From NCBI RefSeq assembly GCF_002968015.1, contig NZ_PUIP01000001.1, positions 372,001-436,000 on the forward strand: 64,000 bases of DNA, written 5' to 3'. The stretch is from Massilia phosphatilytica (lineage in GTDB: Bacteria; Pseudomonadota; Gammaproteobacteria; Burkholderiales; Burkholderiaceae_D). A program made the position numbers and the translations under genes. Below the pieces are notes generated by a model. The model was not told the origin of the DNA, made no database searches, and saw only the letters and a list, made by a program, of their open reading frames with translations. This document shows, one piece after another, positions 46,389 to 57,353 of this stretch; position 1 is the stretch's first letter; each line of letters begins with the position of its first letter.

Positions 46389-46675
46389 GGTGGCGAAAAG
46401 TAGGGCAGCAGGCCGTCAATGACCCATTAACGGCGCTGCCTTGCTCAACTTGAATCCTCGTCTTCCCCCGGAAACCGGGCTTTCTGGCTCGAAATCCGGT
46501 AAAATGGGCAGCTTGCGGGTCAAGCCGCGGCCGTCAATCGCCGCGATTCGCCCGATAAGGCGCTCGCCCGGGGAACTTCCCGTCCCCCAGACGCGGCGCT
46601 TTTTTCGTATTGCGCCGGCAGGATCGACCCTGTCGGCCTGGCCGCGTGCCGCTCTTTTTGGTTTTGAGTTTGTTA
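46389..46675 (+). promoter_or_regulatory. lepA leader with possible attenuator
   Basis: A 287-bp gap without a gene. TAAAAT at 46500-46505 could be a -10. Further on CGCCGCG (46539-46545) pairs with CGCGGCG (46592-46598) and is followed by CTTTTTT, enclosing a GC-rich loop with smaller hairpins. This is either a leader attenuator or the end of a roughly 95-nt RNA. The ribosome-binding site of lepA is weak. Confidence 0.35.
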
Positions 46676-48469
46676 ATGAAAAACATACGTAACTTTTCCA
46701 TCATCGCCCACATCGATCACGGTAAATCGACCCTGGCGGACCGCATCATCCAGCTGTGCGGCGGCCTGTCGGAACGTGAAATGGACGCACAGGTCCTTGA
46801 CTCGATGGAGCTGGAGCGCGAGCGCGGCATCACCATCAAGGCGCAGACCGCCGCGCTGCAGTACAAGGCGCGCGACGGCCAGACCTATAACCTGAACCTG
46901 ATCGACACCCCGGGCCACGTCGACTTTTCCTACGAAGTGTCGCGTTCGCTGTCCGCGTGCGAAGGCGCGCTGCTCGTCGTCGATGCGTCGCAGGGCGTGG
47001 AAGCGCAGACCGTCGCCAACTGCTACACGGCGCTGGACCTGGGCGTGGAAGTGGTGCCGATCCTGAACAAGATCGACCTGCCGCACGCCGATCCGGACAA
47101 CGCCAAGAAAGAAATCGAGGACGTGATCGGCATCGATGCGTCCGACGCCACCGTGTGCTCCGCCAAGACGGGCCTGGGCGTGGAAGACGTGCTCGAAACC
47201 CTGATCGCGAAAGTGCCGCCGCCGGAAGGCGACCCGGACGCGCCCCTGCAGGCGCTGATCGTCGACTCCTGGTACGACTCCTACGTCGGCGTCGTGATGC
47301 TGGTGCGCGTGGTCAACGGTACGCTGCGTCCGAAGGACAAGATCCTCTTGATGGCGACCGAGTCGGTGAACCTCGTCGAAAACATCGGCATCTTTACGCC
47401 GCGCTCGGTCTCGCTGCCGGAACTGTCGGCCGGCCAGGTGGGCTTCATCATTGCCGGCATCAAGGAGCTGACGGCCGCCAAGGTGGGCGATACCGTGACC
47501 CTGGCGAACCGTCCGGCGCCGGCGCCGCTGCCGGGCTTCAAGGAAGTCCAGCCGCAGGTGTTCGCGGGCCTGTTCCCGGTGGAAGCCAACCAGTACGACG
47601 CGCTGCGCGATTCGCTGGAAAAGCTGAAGCTGAACGATGCCGCCCTGATGTACGAGCCGGAAGTGTCGCAGGCGCTGGGCTTCGGCTTCCGCTGCGGCTT
47701 CCTCGGGTTGCTGCACATGGAAATCGTGCAGGAGCGCCTGGAGCGCGAATTCGACATGGACCTGATCACGACCGCGCCGACCGTGGTGTACGAGGTCGAG
47801 ATGCGCGACGGGTCCATCGTCCGCGTCGACAATCCGTCGAAGATGCCGGAGCCGTCCAAGATCAACGAAGTGCGCGAGCCGATCGTCGACGTCAACCTCT
47901 ACATGCCGCAGGAATATGTGGGTGCGGTGATGACCCTGTGTAACGGCAAGCGCGGCATTCAGATGGACATGGCTTACCACGGCCGCCAGGTCAAGCTGCA
48001 CTACGAGATCCCGATGGCCGAGATCGTGCTGGACTTCTTCGATCGCCTGAAGTCCACGTCGCGCGGCTACGCATCGATGGACTACGAGTTCAAGGAAAAC
48101 CGCGCGGCGGACGTGGTCAAGGTCGACATGCTGATCAACAGCGAGAAGGTCGATGCGCTGGCCATCATCGTGCACCGCGCCAACGCGCCTTACCGCGGCC
48201 GCCAGGTGGCCGCGAAGATGCGCGAACTGATCCCGCGCCAGATGTTCGACGTGGCGATCCAGGCCGCGATCGGCGCCACGATCATCTCGCGCGAGAACGT
48301 CAAGGCGCTGCGCAAGAACGTGCTGGCGAAGTGCTATGGCGGCGACGTCAGCCGTAAGAAGAAACTGTTGGAAAAGCAAAAGGCGGGCAAGAAGCGCATG
48401 AAGCAGGTGGGCTCGGTGGAGATCCCGCAGGAAGCGTTCCTCGCCATCCTCCAGGTAGAAGAAAAGTAA
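46676..48469 (+). CDS. lepA: Elongation factor 4 (LepA)
   Basis: Ribosome-dependent GTPase that back-translocates or aids initiation. The 597 residues begin [23 protein letters not shown] with the G1 loop AHIDHGKST (about 11-19), G3 DTPGHVDF (about 78-85) and G4 NKIDLP (about 132). The unique LepA C-terminal domain follows, ending [16 protein letters not shown] 46676 gives the exact family length; the longer frame from 46610 is not needed. lepB is 17 bp downstream, the conserved pairing. Confidence 0.97.
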   Translation: MKNIRNFSIIAHIDHGKSTLADRIIQLCGGLSEREMDAQVLDSMELERERGITIKAQTAALQYKARDGQTYNLNLIDTPGHVDFSYEVSRSLSACEGALLVVDASQGVEAQTVANCYTALDLGVEVVPILNKIDLPHADPDNAKKEIEDVIGIDASDATVCSAKTGLGVEDVLETLIAKVPPPEGDPDAPLQALIVDSWYDSYVGVVMLVRVVNGTLRPKDKILLMATESVNLVENIGIFTPRSVSLPELSAGQVGFIIAGIKELTAAKVGDTVTLANRPAPAPLPGFKEVQPQVFAGLFPVEANQYDALRDSLEKLKLNDAALMYEPEVSQALGFGFRCGFLGLLHMEIVQERLEREFDMDLITTAPTVVYEVEMRDGSIVRVDNPSKMPEPSKINEVREPIVDVNLYMPQEYVGAVMTLCNGKRGIQMDMAYHGRQVKLHYEIPMAEIVLDFFDRLKSTSRGYASMDYEFKENRAADVVKVDMLINSEKVDALAIIVHRANAPYRGRQVAAKMRELIPRQMFDVAIQAAIGATIISRENVKALRKNVLAKCYGGDVSRKKKLLEKQKAGKKRMKQVGSVEIPQEAFLAILQVEEK

Positions 48470-48486
48470 GGGAAGAAAAACAAGAG

Positions 48487-49401
48487 ATGAACCTGCAACC
48501 GATTCTCGGAAATTTTGCGTTAATCCTGTTCGTGGCCATGGTGATCACGGGCGTTATCTGGTGCCTGGACGTGTTCGTCCTGGCCAAGCAGCGCCGCGCG
48601 AAGGCGAATGCGGCGCTGGCCGAGTACGACGCGCGCCACGCCAAGCTGACGGCCGACGGCATCAAGCTGGACAACGGCAACCGCGCCGCGCTGGAGGCAT
48701 CGATCCTGCGCCAGCCGACGTGGGTGGAGTATTCCGGCAGTTTCTTCCCGGTGATTGCGCTCGTGTTCGTGCTGCGTTCCTTCCTGTTCGAGCCGTTCAA
48801 GATCCCGTCGTCGTCGATGGTGCCGACCCTGCTCGTGGGTGACCTGATCCTCGTGAACAAGTTCGACTACGGCATCCGCCTGCCGGTGATCAACAAGAAG
48901 GTTGTCGAAGTGGGCAACCCGCAGCGAGGCGACGTCATGGTGTTCAAATACCCCAAGGATATGAGCCAGGACTACATCAAGCGTGTGATCGGCGTACCGG
49001 GTGATAAAATCACTTACGAGAACAAGCGCCTGACCGTCAACGGCCAGCCGGTCGAGTACGTGCCGATGGACGATTACCTGGACGACGAGCGCCCGGTCTA
49101 CCACAAGCAATTCCTGGAAAAGCTGACGAACGCGCCGCACCGCATCCTGAACATGGACGGTGCCCGCACGATCAACCGGAGCGCCGTGGAGGAATTTCCC
49201 CATCACGAAAATTGCACCTATTCCTACGACGGATTTACCTGTATCGTACCGGAGGGCAATTATTTCATGATGGGCGATAACCGCGACAACAGCGCAGACA
49301 GCCGCTACTGGGGCTTCGTGCCGGACAAGAACATCGTCGGCAAGGCTGTGTTTGTTTGGATGAACTTCAGCAACCTGAAGCGCATCGGCGGTATCCACTA
49401 A
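48487..49401 (+). CDS. lepB: Signal peptidase I
   Basis: Inner-membrane leader peptidase that cleaves Sec and Tat signal peptides. The 304 residues have two N-terminal helices (ALILFVAMVITGVIWCLDVFVL, and GSFFPVIALVFVLRSFLF), the catalytic Ser in KIPSSSMVPTL (about 105), the catalytic Lys in DYIKRVIGVPGD (about 163) and box E GDNRDNSADSRYWG (about 265-278). The ATG follows GAAAAACAAGAG. Confidence 0.95.
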   Translation: MNLQPILGNFALILFVAMVITGVIWCLDVFVLAKQRRAKANAALAEYDARHAKLTADGIKLDNGNRAALEASILRQPTWVEYSGSFFPVIALVFVLRSFLFEPFKIPSSSMVPTLLVGDLILVNKFDYGIRLPVINKKVVEVGNPQRGDVMVFKYPKDMSQDYIKRVIGVPGDKITYENKRLTVNGQPVEYVPMDDYLDDERPVYHKQFLEKLTNAPHRILNMDGARTINRSAVEEFPHHENCTYSYDGFTCIVPEGNYFMMGDNRDNSADSRYWGFVPDKNIVGKAVFVWMNFSNLKRIGGIH

Positions 49402-49419
49402 GCCGGCGCGGAGGGTGAA

Positions 49420-49833
49420 ATGAAAGGTGGCAAGCGGTATCGGATCGGCGCGGAGAGCGGTGTTTCGCTGTCGGGCCTGATCGTCGTGCTGGTCGTGCTG
49501 AGTGCGGTCGCGCTGGTGGTCATCAAGGTGGCGCCGGCGTTCATCGAATACCGGGCCGTCAAGAATGCGATCGCCAAGGCCAAGGCGGATGCCGGCAGCG
49601 GCAGCGTGCGCGAGATCCAGCAGTCGTTCGACAAGAATGCCGGCGTCAACGACGTCTCGTCGATTTCCAGCCGCGACCTCGTGATCACGCGCGACGGCGG
49701 CAGCGCCGAGATCAGCTTTGCGTACGAGAAACGGATCCCGCTGGCGGGCAACGTCAGCCTGCTGCTGGACTTTACCGGCACCACCGACCCGAGCGGCGTC
49801 GTTGCCGCCAAGGCCGATACGGCCGACAAGTAA
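49420..49833 (+). CDS. DUF4845 pilin-like membrane protein
   Basis: A 137-residue protein with one N-terminal membrane helix (GLIVVLVVLSAVALVVIKVAP, about 19-39) preceded by GVSLSG, giving it the look of a type IV pilin-like or single-pass protein, and a periplasmic alpha/beta tail (FIEYRAVKNAIAKAKADAG to LLLDFTGTTD). DUF4845 proteins often lie between lepB and rnc in Betaproteobacteria; the role is unknown. It is 18 bp behind lepB, so in the same transcript. Confidence 0.85.
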   Translation: MKGGKRYRIGAESGVSLSGLIVVLVVLSAVALVVIKVAPAFIEYRAVKNAIAKAKADAGSGSVREIQQSFDKNAGVNDVSSISSRDLVITRDGGSAEISFAYEKRIPLAGNVSLLLDFTGTTDPSGVVAAKADTADK

Positions 49834-49895
49834 TACGCCGGGACGGCGCGCGATGGGATTGGCGCGCGGCGCCGGCCCATTAGATTGGTACGACA

Positions 49896-50729
49896 ATGAA
49901 TCTTCAGTTATTGCAAACTCGCCTAGGCTATACGTTCCGGGACCCCGGCCTGCTGCAACAGGCGCTGACCCACCGTAGCCACAGCAGTGTGCATAACGAG
50001 CGCCTGGAATTCCTCGGCGACTCGATCCTGAACTGTGTCGTCGCTTCCATCCTGTACGAACGCTTCAACAACCTGGCCGAGGGCGACCTGTCGCGCCTGC
50101 GCGCCAATCTCGTCAAGCAGCAATCGCTGTTCGAGATCGCCCAGAAACTGGAATTGTCGCAATTCCTGCGGCTGGGCGAGGGCGAACTGAAATCCGGCGG
50201 GTTCCGCCGGCCGTCGATCCTGGCCGATACCCTGGAAGCGCTGTTGGGCGCCATCTTCCTCGACAGCGGTTTCGACGCGGCGCGCGCCGCGATCCGCGCG
50301 TTTTATATCCCGCTGCTCGATTCCGTCGATCCGCGTACGCTCGGCAAAGACGCCAAGACCCTGTTGCAGGAGTTCTTGCAGAGCAAAAAGATCTCGCTGC
50401 CCACGTACAACGTCGTCGCCACGCACGGCGCCGCGCACAGCCAGGAATTCGAGATCGAATGCCTCGTGCCCAAGCTGGGCATCCAGGTCTTTGGCCGCGG
50501 CGGCAGCCGCCGCGCCGGCGAGCAGGCCGCGGCGCGGCTCGCGCTGGAAACGGCCGAGCAACTGCTGCAGAAAAGCCCGTCCACGGCGCGCAAGTCGCGA
50601 CCCAGGTCGGCCCAGCTGAAGCTGGCGGGCATCGCCACCGACCAGAGCGAGCTGACCGTGCAGGCCGAAGAGCCGCAGTCGCCGCAGAAACCATCACAGA
50701 AACAGCAGTCAGGAACCCCGTCAGCATGA
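49896..50729 (+). CDS. rnc: Ribonuclease III
   Basis: Cleaves double-stranded RNA, including rRNA precursors. The 277 residues have the signature [13 protein letters not shown] (about 33-45), the second acidic site [15 protein letters not shown] (about 109-123), the dsRNA-binding domain (about 152-224, [36 protein letters not shown]), and an extra disordered tail of about 50 residues rich in Gln, Ser and Lys. The stop overlaps the era ATG (ATGA), the usual coupling. Confidence 0.96.
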   Translation: MNLQLLQTRLGYTFRDPGLLQQALTHRSHSSVHNERLEFLGDSILNCVVASILYERFNNLAEGDLSRLRANLVKQQSLFEIAQKLELSQFLRLGEGELKSGGFRRPSILADTLEALLGAIFLDSGFDAARAAIRAFYIPLLDSVDPRTLGKDAKTLLQEFLQSKKISLPTYNVVATHGAAHSQEFEIECLVPKLGIQVFGRGGSRRAGEQAAARLALETAEQLLQKSPSTARKSRPRSAQLKLAGIATDQSELTVQAEEPQSPQKPSQKQQSGTPSA

Positions 50730-51652
50730 ACATGGAAACTACCCCCAACGACACCACCGAAGGCGCCCCGGAAGGCTTCCGCTGCGGCTACATCGCCATC
50801 GTCGGCCGTCCGAACGTGGGCAAGTCGACCCTGATGAACGTGCTGATCGGTGCCAAGGTGTCGATCACGTCGCGCAAGGCGCAGACGACGCGCCACCGCA
50901 TCACGGGCATCCAGACCCGCGACGACGCCCAGTTCATCTACGTCGACACGCCGGGCTTCCAGACCCGCCACGCGAACGCGCTGAACAAGACGCTGAACAA
51001 GACCGTCTCGAACACGCTGACGGCGTCCGACGTGATCCTGTTCCTCGTCGAGGCCGGCACGTTCGGCCCGGCCGACCAGCAGGTGCTGGACCTGCTGCCG
51101 AAGAACGTGCCCGTCATCCTCGTCATCAACAAGGCCGACCGCATGAAGGACAAGGCCGAGCTGATGCCGTTCGCGGCGAAGGTCGCGGGCCTGCGCGAGT
51201 TCACCGCGGTCGTGCCCGTGTCGGCGAAGCTGCGCTTCCAGGTCGATGCGCTGGAAGGCGAGATCAAGCGCCACTTGCCGGAAAATCCGCCGATCTTCGG
51301 CCCGGACGACATCACGGACCGCAGCGAGAAATTCCTCGCGGCCGAGATCGTGCGCGAAAAAGTGTTCCGCCTGCTGGGCGACGAGTTGCCATACACGAGC
51401 ACCGTGCTCATCGAACAGTTTCAGCAGGAAGGCAATTTGCGCCGCGTCTTCGCCGCGATCCTCGTCGAGCGCGACACGCACAAGTCCATGATCATCGGTA
51501 ACAAGGGCGCGCGCCTGAAAGAGATTTCGACGCAGTCCCGCCTCGACATGGAAAAACTGTTCGGTGGCCCGGTCTACCTGGAAATCTGGGTCAAGGTGAA
51601 ATCCGGCTGGGCCGACAACGAAGCGGGTCTGCGCGCTTACGGTTACGAGTAA
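50726..51652 (+). CDS. era: GTPase Era
   Basis: Ribosome-assembly GTPase binding the 3' end of 16S rRNA. The 308 residues have G1 GRPNVGKST (about 28-36), G3 DTPGFQ (about 75), G4 NKAD (about 136) and a C-terminal KH domain ([17 protein letters not shown], about 257-273). ATG 50726 overlaps the rnc stop. Confidence 0.97.
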   Translation: MNMETTPNDTTEGAPEGFRCGYIAIVGRPNVGKSTLMNVLIGAKVSITSRKAQTTRHRITGIQTRDDAQFIYVDTPGFQTRHANALNKTLNKTVSNTLTASDVILFLVEAGTFGPADQQVLDLLPKNVPVILVINKADRMKDKAELMPFAAKVAGLREFTAVVPVSAKLRFQVDALEGEIKRHLPENPPIFGPDDITDRSEKFLAAEIVREKVFRLLGDELPYTSTVLIEQFQQEGNLRRVFAAILVERDTHKSMIIGNKGARLKEISTQSRLDMEKLFGGPVYLEIWVKVKSGWADNEAGLRAYGYE

Positions 51653-51674
51653 CAAGCCGGGGTATCATCTCCGC

Positions 51675-52472
51675 ATGCCCAGCCGCGACGACGAACTCAT
51701 CGATAACGACCAGGACGCGCACGCACCTGCCACCGCATCCAAGCGGCGTACGCCCGCGCGCGAAGGCCGCGTGGTCGGCCAACCGGGCTTCGTCCTGCAC
51801 AGCTATCCGTACAAGGAAACGAGCCTCATCGTCGACCTCTTTACCCGCGACCATGGCCGCATCGGCGTCGTCGCGAAGGGCGCGAAGCGGCCGCATTCGA
51901 AGCTGCGCGGCGTGCTGCAGACGTTTCAACCACTGTCCGTCTCGTTTTCCGGCAAGTCCGAGTTGCGCACGCTGATCGACGCCGAGTGGGTCGGCGGCAT
52001 GCTGCCGATCGAGAAGACGGCGCTGCTGTGCGGCTTCTATCTCAATGAATTGCTGGTGAAACTGCTGGCGCGCGACGATGCGCACCCGGCACTGTTCAAC
52101 CACTACGTCGCCACCTTGAACGAACTGGCGCACGGCGAACCGGCGCCCATCGCCTTGCGAAAATTCGAACGGGCCTTACTTAAGGAAACCGGGGTCGCCG
52201 CCGACCTCACGCGCTGCACGACGACGCGCGCCCCGGTCGAGCCGGACGGCCTGTACGTCGTCGACCCGGAACGCGGTGCGCGTACGGCGGGGGCCGTGGA
52301 GTCGTGGCCGGTGGTGTCCGGCAAGACGCTGGTCGACATGGAGCGCGAAGACTACGCCGACCCGCAGACGAAGGCGCAGAGCAAGCAGCTGATGCGCTTC
52401 CTGCTGGCCTACCACCTGGGAGGCGCGCCGCTGAACACGCGCCAGATTTTGATCGACCTGATGCAGCTTTAA
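51675..52472 (+). CDS. recO: DNA repair protein RecO
   Basis: Loads RecA in the RecFOR pathway. The 265 residues start with a disordered acidic/basic extension (about 1-35), then the OB-fold [41 protein letters not shown] (about 36-75), and a helical C-terminal domain. LIDAEWVGG and [22 protein letters not shown] are typical. The start is ATG 51675. It is 22 bp behind era and 22 bp before pdxJ, as in other Proteobacteria. Confidence 0.93.
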   Translation: MPSRDDELIDNDQDAHAPATASKRRTPAREGRVVGQPGFVLHSYPYKETSLIVDLFTRDHGRIGVVAKGAKRPHSKLRGVLQTFQPLSVSFSGKSELRTLIDAEWVGGMLPIEKTALLCGFYLNELLVKLLARDDAHPALFNHYVATLNELAHGEPAPIALRKFERALLKETGVAADLTRCTTTRAPVEPDGLYVVDPERGARTAGAVESWPVVSGKTLVDMEREDYADPQTKAQSKQLMRFLLAYHLGGAPLNTRQILIDLMQL

Positions 52473-52494
52473 AAACATAGCAAAGACGACGACC

Positions 52495-53280
52495 ATGAGC
52501 TTCCTGCAACCCGCCGGCCAGGTGATCGACCTGGGCGTGAACATCGACCACATCGCCACCGTCCGCAACGCGCGCGGCACCGTCTATCCCGACCCGCTGC
52601 GCGCCGCGCTGCTGGCCGAGCAGGCCGGCGCCGACCTGATCACGCTGCACCTGCGCGAAGACCGCCGCCACATCAAGGACGCCGACGTCCTCGCCATCCG
52701 CCCGCAACTGGCGACGCGCATGAACCTGGAAGCGGCCGTCACGCAGGAGATGATCGACTTCGCCTGCAAGGTGAAGCCGCAGGACGTGTGCCTCGTGCCC
52801 GAGCGCCGCGAAGAAGTGACGACGGAAGGCGGCCTGGACGTGATCCGCTACCAGAAGGAAGTGGAAGCCGCGATCCGGCAGCTGCAAGGCGAGGGCATCC
52901 GCGTGTCGCTGTTCATCGACGCGGACGAGCAACAGATCGCCGCCGCCGCAGCCGTCGGCGCGCCCGTCATCGAATTGCACACGGGCCGCTACGCCGAGGC
53001 CGAAAACGCCGAAGAGCACGCACACGAACTGGAACGCATCAAGGTGGGCGTGCGCGCCGGCGTCAAGCATGGCCTGCGCGTCAACGCGGGCCACGGCCTG
53101 CACTACATGAACGTGCAGCCGATCGCGGCGATCCCCGAGATCCATGAGCTGAACATCGGCCACGCGATCGTCGCGCACGCGCTGTTCGCGGGGTTTGAAA
53201 ACGCCGTGCGCGAGATGAAGGCGATCATGGTCGCCGCGCGCCTGGGCGTGTCGTACGCCTCGTCGAAAGCGGGCCAGTGA
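52495..53280 (+). CDS. pdxJ: Pyridoxine 5'-phosphate synthase
   Basis: Last ring-forming enzyme of DXP-dependent vitamin B6 synthesis, a TIM barrel. The 261 residues contain [17 protein letters not shown] (about 13-29), [14 protein letters not shown] (about 48-61), the catalytic Glu in MNLEAAVTQ (about 77), VSLFIDADE (about 138-146), ELHTGRYAE (about 158-166) and VNAGHGLHY (about 197-205). It shares its last base with the acpS start (TGATG). Confidence 0.96.
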   Translation: MSFLQPAGQVIDLGVNIDHIATVRNARGTVYPDPLRAALLAEQAGADLITLHLREDRRHIKDADVLAIRPQLATRMNLEAAVTQEMIDFACKVKPQDVCLVPERREEVTTEGGLDVIRYQKEVEAAIRQLQGEGIRVSLFIDADEQQIAAAAAVGAPVIELHTGRYAEAENAEEHAHELERIKVGVRAGVKHGLRVNAGHGLHYMNVQPIAAIPEIHELNIGHAIVAHALFAGFENAVREMKAIMVAARLGVSYASSKAGQ

Positions 53281-53675
53281 TGATTTACGGGATCGGCACG
53301 GACATCGTCCAGATCTCGCGCGTCGAGGCCGCGCTCAAGCGCAGCGGCCCACGCTTCGCCGAAAAGATCCTCGGTCCCGAGGAGCTCGTCAAATACCACG
53401 CCCGCCGCGCCAAGAACGAGGTGCGGGGGCTGCGCTTCCTGGCCACGCGGTTCTCGGCCAAGGAGGCGTTCTCGAAAGCGATCGGCCTGGGCATGCGCAT
53501 GCCCATGACCTGGCGCTCGGCCCAGATGCTCAACGCCCCGAGCGGCAAGCCGATTATCGTATGCAGCGGGGCGCTCGATGAATTCATGCGGACGCACCGG
53601 CTCACGGCCCAGGTGACGATCAGCGACGAAGCCGACTACGGCGTCGCGTTCGTCATCGTCACCCAGGCACCGTAG
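53280..53675 (+). CDS. acpS: Holo-ACP synthase
   Basis: Transfers phosphopantetheine from CoA to Ser37 of AcpP. The 131 residues have the start [16 protein letters not shown] (Asp8 metal ligand), [16 protein letters not shown] (about 58-73) with the metal-binding Glu, and [15 protein letters not shown] (about 113-127). ATG 53280 shares a base with the pdxJ stop; an in-frame GTG three bases upstream is less likely. Confidence 0.94.
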   Translation: MIYGIGTDIVQISRVEAALKRSGPRFAEKILGPEELVKYHARRAKNEVRGLRFLATRFSAKEAFSKAIGLGMRMPMTWRSAQMLNAPSGKPIIVCSGALDEFMRTHRLTAQVTISDEADYGVAFVIVTQAP

Positions 53676-53692
53676 TCGTTGTTGTCCGCTGC

Positions 53693-55690
53693 TTGGGTGT
53701 AGCGGAAGTGACAGACGAAGTCGTAGTACCGGCCCGGCGCAAGCCGCAGCCGTCCCCGGCGAAAGCGCCGCGCGCCCGTCCGGATGCGTGGCAAGCCATG
53801 AAAGAGGAATTGATCGCGACGATGACGAAGGATGCGGAATCCCCCGTGCGCCCCACCGAGGAGGCGCGCGAACAAGTCCTGGCGACGGTGGCCAAGCTGC
53901 CCGACCTGCCGGGCGTGTATCGCTATTTCGACGCGGAAGACAGGGTCCTCTACGTCGGCAAGGCGCGCAACCTCAAGAAGCGCGTGTCGAGCTATTTCCA
54001 GAAGACGCTGTCGAGCCCCCGCATCGCGATGATGGTGTCGCAGATCGCGCGCCTGGAAACGACGGTGACGCACAGCGAGGCCGAAGCGCTGATCCTGGAA
54101 AACAACCTGATCAAGACGCTCAAGCCGCGCTACAACATCCTGTTCCGCGACGATAAATCGTACCCGTACCTGAAACTGACGGCCGGCGACTATCCGCGCA
54201 TGGCCTATTATCGCGGCGCACTGGACAAGAAGAACCAGTACTTCGGGCCGTTCCCGAGCGCGTGGGCCGTGAAGGAATCCATGCAGCTGCTGCAGAAGGT
54301 GTTCATGCTGCGCACGTGCGAGGACAGCGTGTTCGCCAACCGTACGCGGCCCTGCCTGCTGCACCAGATCGGGCGCTGCAGCGGGCCGTGCGTGGACCTG
54401 ATCGCGCCGGAAGACTACAAGCGCGACGTCGACAATGCGGCGAAATTCCTGCGCGGACGCCAGACCGAGGTGCTGGAAGAACTCGAGAAGAAGATGCTCG
54501 CCTACGCCGAGGACCTGAAATTCGAGCAGGCCGCGAGCGTGCGCAACCAGATCCAGGCGCTGTCGCGCGTGCTGCACCAGCAGAGCATGGAGACGACGGG
54601 CGATGCCGACGTCGACGTCATTGCCGTCGTCGTGCAGGGCGGGCGCGCGTGCGTCAATCTCGCCATGGTGCGCGGCGGCCGTCACCTGGGCGACCGCGCA
54701 TACTTCCCCACGCAGGTGGGCGAGGCGATGGACGAATGTCCTATCGAAGTGGAGGTGCTCGCGGCATTCATGGCACAGCACTACGGCGACAAGTTCGTGC
54801 CGGGCATCATCATCCTGAACATCGAGTTCGACCAGCCCGAGCTGATGATGGCGCTGCAGGAGCAGTGCGGCCACCGCATCAACCTCGTGTTCCAGCCGCA
54901 GGGCCAGCGCCGCCAGTGGCTGGAACTGGCGCAGAAGGGCGCGGAGATCTCGCTGGCCCGGCTGCTCTCGGAGCAGGGCTCGCAGCAGTCGCGCACGCGC
55001 GCGCTGGCGGAGGTGCTGGGCCTGGACAGCGAGGATCTCGAATCCCTGCGCGTCGAATGCTTCGATATCAGCCACACCGCGGGCGAGGCGACGCAGGCGT
55101 CGTGCGTCGTGTTCCATCACCACCAGATGCAGAACGGCGAATACAGGCGCTACAACATCACGGGCATCACGCCGGGCGACGATTACGCGGCGATGCGCCA
55201 GGTGCTCACGCGGCGCTACGAAAAGGTGGCGAGCGGCGAAGGCGTCATGCCGGACATCGCGCTGATCGACGGCGGCAAGGGCCAGGTCGAGATGGCGCGC
55301 CAGGTCTTCACGGAGCTGGGGCTCGACATCGGCAATATCGTCGGCGTGGCGAAAGGGGAGGGCCGCAGGGTCGGCCTCGAGACCCTGATTTTCGCTGACG
55401 GCCGGCCGCCGCAGGAACTGGGCAAGGAATCGGCGGCACTGATGCTCGTGGCGATGATCCGCGACGAGGCGCACCGCTTCGCCATCACGGGCATGCGCGC
55501 CAAGCGCGCCAAGACGCGCCAGGCGTCGCGCTTGGAAGAGATCGAGGGTATCGGCGCCAAGCGTCGCCAGAAGCTGCTGGCGCGCTTTGGCGGCCTGAAA
55601 GGCGTGATCGATGCGAGCGTGGAGGACTTGATGTCGGTGGAGGGCATCTCCAGTACGCTGGCGGAAGAGATTTATCGGCAGCTGCACTGA
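53693..55690 (+). CDS. uvrC: Excinuclease ABC subunit C
   Basis: Makes both incisions in nucleotide-excision repair with UvrAB. The 665 residues have a GIY-YIG nuclease ([31 protein letters not shown], about 72-102), UvrB-binding UVR motif ([18 protein letters not shown], about 273-290), the RNase H-like nuclease domain (about 350-540, [11 protein letters not shown] and IDGGKGQ) and a C-terminal helix-hairpin-helix pair ([18 protein letters not shown], about 620-637). The start is uncertain: TTG 53693, GTG 53708 or a later ATG. The N-terminal 65 residues before the GIY-YIG domain look unconserved. Confidence 0.95.
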   Translation: MGVAEVTDEVVVPARRKPQPSPAKAPRARPDAWQAMKEELIATMTKDAESPVRPTEEAREQVLATVAKLPDLPGVYRYFDAEDRVLYVGKARNLKKRVSSYFQKTLSSPRIAMMVSQIARLETTVTHSEAEALILENNLIKTLKPRYNILFRDDKSYPYLKLTAGDYPRMAYYRGALDKKNQYFGPFPSAWAVKESMQLLQKVFMLRTCEDSVFANRTRPCLLHQIGRCSGPCVDLIAPEDYKRDVDNAAKFLRGRQTEVLEELEKKMLAYAEDLKFEQAASVRNQIQALSRVLHQQSMETTGDADVDVIAVVVQGGRACVNLAMVRGGRHLGDRAYFPTQVGEAMDECPIEVEVLAAFMAQHYGDKFVPGIIILNIEFDQPELMMALQEQCGHRINLVFQPQGQRRQWLELAQKGAEISLARLLSEQGSQQSRTRALAEVLGLDSEDLESLRVECFDISHTAGEATQASCVVFHHHQMQNGEYRRYNITGITPGDDYAAMRQVLTRRYEKVASGEGVMPDIALIDGGKGQVEMARQVFTELGLDIGNIVGVAKGEGRRVGLETLIFADGRPPQELGKESAALMLVAMIRDEAHRFAITGMRAKRAKTRQASRLEEIEGIGAKRRQKLLARFGGLKGVIDASVEDLMSVEGISSTLAEEIYRQLH

Positions 55691-55831
55691 AAGCGGGTAT
55701 TGACCGGGGCGCGTAGCCCGGGGCGCGTAGCCGGGCGCGCGTCGAGGCGGCTCAACTGGTTTAAACGGCAAGAGCCATGTAGACTAGCGCGCACGCAACT
55801 CAACAAGCCGAGCACCGATCAGCCTCACCCC

Positions 55832-56416
55832 ATGCCTTTCAATATTCCGATTCTCCTGACCTGGCTACGCGTCGCACTTATCCCGCTGGTCGTTGGCGTC
55901 TACTACCTCCCCGAACACTGGCTCCACGTGACCGACCGTAACCTGGCGTCCACGCTCGTCTTCATCGTGGCCGCGATCACGGACTGGTTCGACGGCTACC
56001 TGGCCCGGCGCTGGAACCAGACGTCGGCCTTCGGCGCCTTCCTCGATCCCGTCGCGGACAAGCTGATGGTGGCGGGCGCGCTGCTCGTGCTCGTGCAACT
56101 GGACCGCGTGAACGCCATCATCGCCTTCATCATCATCGGCCGCGAGATCACGATTTCCGCGCTGCGCGAATGGATGGCCGAGATCGGCGCACGCAAATCC
56201 GTCGCAGTGAGCTCGCTGGGCAAGATCAAGACGGCCGCGCAGATGGTCGCCATTCCGATGCTGCTGTTCCACGATCCGATGTTCAATGGCGTGCTCGACA
56301 TCCATAAGTGCGGCGAGGTCCTGCTGTGGATCGCGGGCGTGCTGACGGTCTGGTCGATGTTCTACTACCTGCGCCGCGCCTGGCCGCTGATCAAGGAAAA
56401 GTCGGGTACGGTATAA
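55832..56416 (+). CDS. pgsA: Phosphatidylglycerophosphate synthase PgsA
   Basis: Makes phosphatidylglycerol phosphate from CDP-diacylglycerol in the inner membrane. The 194 residues carry the CDP-alcohol motif DG-x2-AR-x8-G-x3-D-x3-D as DWFDGYLARRWNQTSAFGAF and LDPVAD (about 48-72), with about five membrane helices. ATG 55832 begins MPFNIPILLTWLRVALIPLV, the typical start; the longer frame upstream is rejected. Confidence 0.94.
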   Translation: MPFNIPILLTWLRVALIPLVVGVYYLPEHWLHVTDRNLASTLVFIVAAITDWFDGYLARRWNQTSAFGAFLDPVADKLMVAGALLVLVQLDRVNAIIAFIIIGREITISALREWMAEIGARKSVAVSSLGKIKTAAQMVAIPMLLFHDPMFNGVLDIHKCGEVLLWIAGVLTVWSMFYYLRRAWPLIKEKSGTV

Positions 56417-56434
56417 GTTTCTGCTGAGTCATCC

Positions 56435-56462
56435 TTGACACATAGCTCAGCATCTCTATAAT
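56435..56462 (+). promoter_or_regulatory. Consensus promoter of the Gly/Cys tRNA array
   Basis: Perfect TTGACA (56435-56440) and perfect TATAAT (56457-56462) are separated by 16 bp, 39 bp before the first tRNA-Gly. This is the strongest promoter by sequence in the window. Confidence 0.85.
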
Positions 56463-56501
56463 GCCTGCCTGTTGCGAAGACATCGCGGCAAACGAAACGA
56501 A

Positions 56502-56577
56502 GCGGGAGTAGCTCAGTTGGTAGAGCGCAACCTTGCCAAGGTTGAGGTCGAGAGTTCGAGACTCTTCTCCCGCTCCA
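56502..56577 (+). tRNA. tRNA-Gly (GCC), copy 1
   Basis: A 76-nt tRNA with encoded CCA, acceptor stem GCGGGAG/CTCCCGC, anticodon GCC in loop TTGCCAA, and T-loop TTCGAGA. It is the first of five identical copies. Confidence 0.97.
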
Positions 56578-56655
56578 GAGTTTGCCCGTCGAAGTAATAA
56601 AAAGGTTGTCTTGGAAAGCAGTCAAAAATCTGAGATAATCGCAAGTTCCAGCGAC

Positions 56656-56731
56656 GCGGGAGTAGCTCAGTTGGTAGAGCGCAACCTTGCCAAGGTTGAG
56701 GTCGAGAGTTCGAGACTCTTCTCCCGCTCCA
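56656..56731 (+). tRNA. tRNA-Gly (GCC), copy 2
   Basis: Identical 76-nt copy with CCA, 78 nt behind copy 1; the spacers in this array are unrelated to each other. Confidence 0.97.
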
Positions 56732-56774
56732 GTCATCGCAAGATGATGCTGGGGCAAACAAGTAAGACTCCAAT

Positions 56775-56850
56775 GCGGGAGTAGCTCAGTTGGTAGAGCG
56801 CAACCTTGCCAAGGTTGAGGTCGAGAGTTCGAGACTCTTCTCCCGCTCCA
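56775..56850 (+). tRNA. tRNA-Gly (GCC), copy 3
   Basis: Identical 76-nt copy with CCA, 43 nt behind copy 2. Confidence 0.97.
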
Positions 56851-56887
56851 GTGTTTTACGAGAGCAGTACACGTGATGAACTCCTAA

Positions 56888-56963
56888 GCGGGAGTAGCTC
56901 AGTTGGTAGAGCGCAACCTTGCCAAGGTTGAGGTCGAGAGTTCGAGACTCTTCTCCCGCTCCA
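56888..56963 (+). tRNA. tRNA-Gly (GCC), copy 4
   Basis: Identical 76-nt copy with CCA, 37 nt behind copy 3. Confidence 0.97.
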
Positions 56964-56989
56964 AGTGATTCACGATAGGTCGTACCCAT

Positions 56990-57065
56990 GCGGGAGTAGC
57001 TCAGTTGGTAGAGCGCAACCTTGCCAAGGTTGAGGTCGAGAGTTCGAGACTCTTCTCCCGCTCCA
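56990..57065 (+). tRNA. tRNA-Gly (GCC), copy 5
   Basis: Identical 76-nt copy with CCA, 26 nt behind copy 4. Confidence 0.97.
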
Positions 57066-57138
57066 GATACAGAGAAGCCAGCCTTCTCGTGTCGCCGCGA
57101 CAGATAACCGGTCGCTGTGGCATTTCAAGTCTTCCTCG

Positions 57139-57212
57139 GGCGAGGTAGCAAAGCGGTTATGCAGCGGCCTGCAAAGCCGTCTAGACGGGTTCGACTCCCG
57201 TCCTCGCCTCCA
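57139..57212 (+). tRNA. tRNA-Cys (GCA)
   Basis: A 74-nt tRNA with encoded CCA, acceptor stem GGCGAGG pairing with CCTCGCC, anticodon GCA in loop CTGCAAA. It follows tRNA-Gly copy 5, the Gly-Cys order common in Proteobacteria. No clear intrinsic terminator is seen behind it. Confidence 0.95.
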
Positions 57213-57353
57213 TCCCCCTCTGATCCAAATCAGATCCATGGGCACTTCATAACACGAGCTCGGCGTACCACGGCAGCGTCGTCTATATACCTACTGCTGG
57301 CTCCTCCACGCCTAACCAGGATTGACGCGCCCGGTCGAACGACAGCTCGGCGA

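Noticed and set aside
56502..57065. CRISPR-like regular repeats of 76 bp
   Set aside because: The repeat unit folds as tRNA-Gly with anticodon GCC; spacers are irregular in length.
57219..57234. Terminator behind tRNA-Cys
   Set aside because: A 6-bp TCTGAT/ATCAGA hairpin exists but is followed by TCCATGGG and not by T residues.
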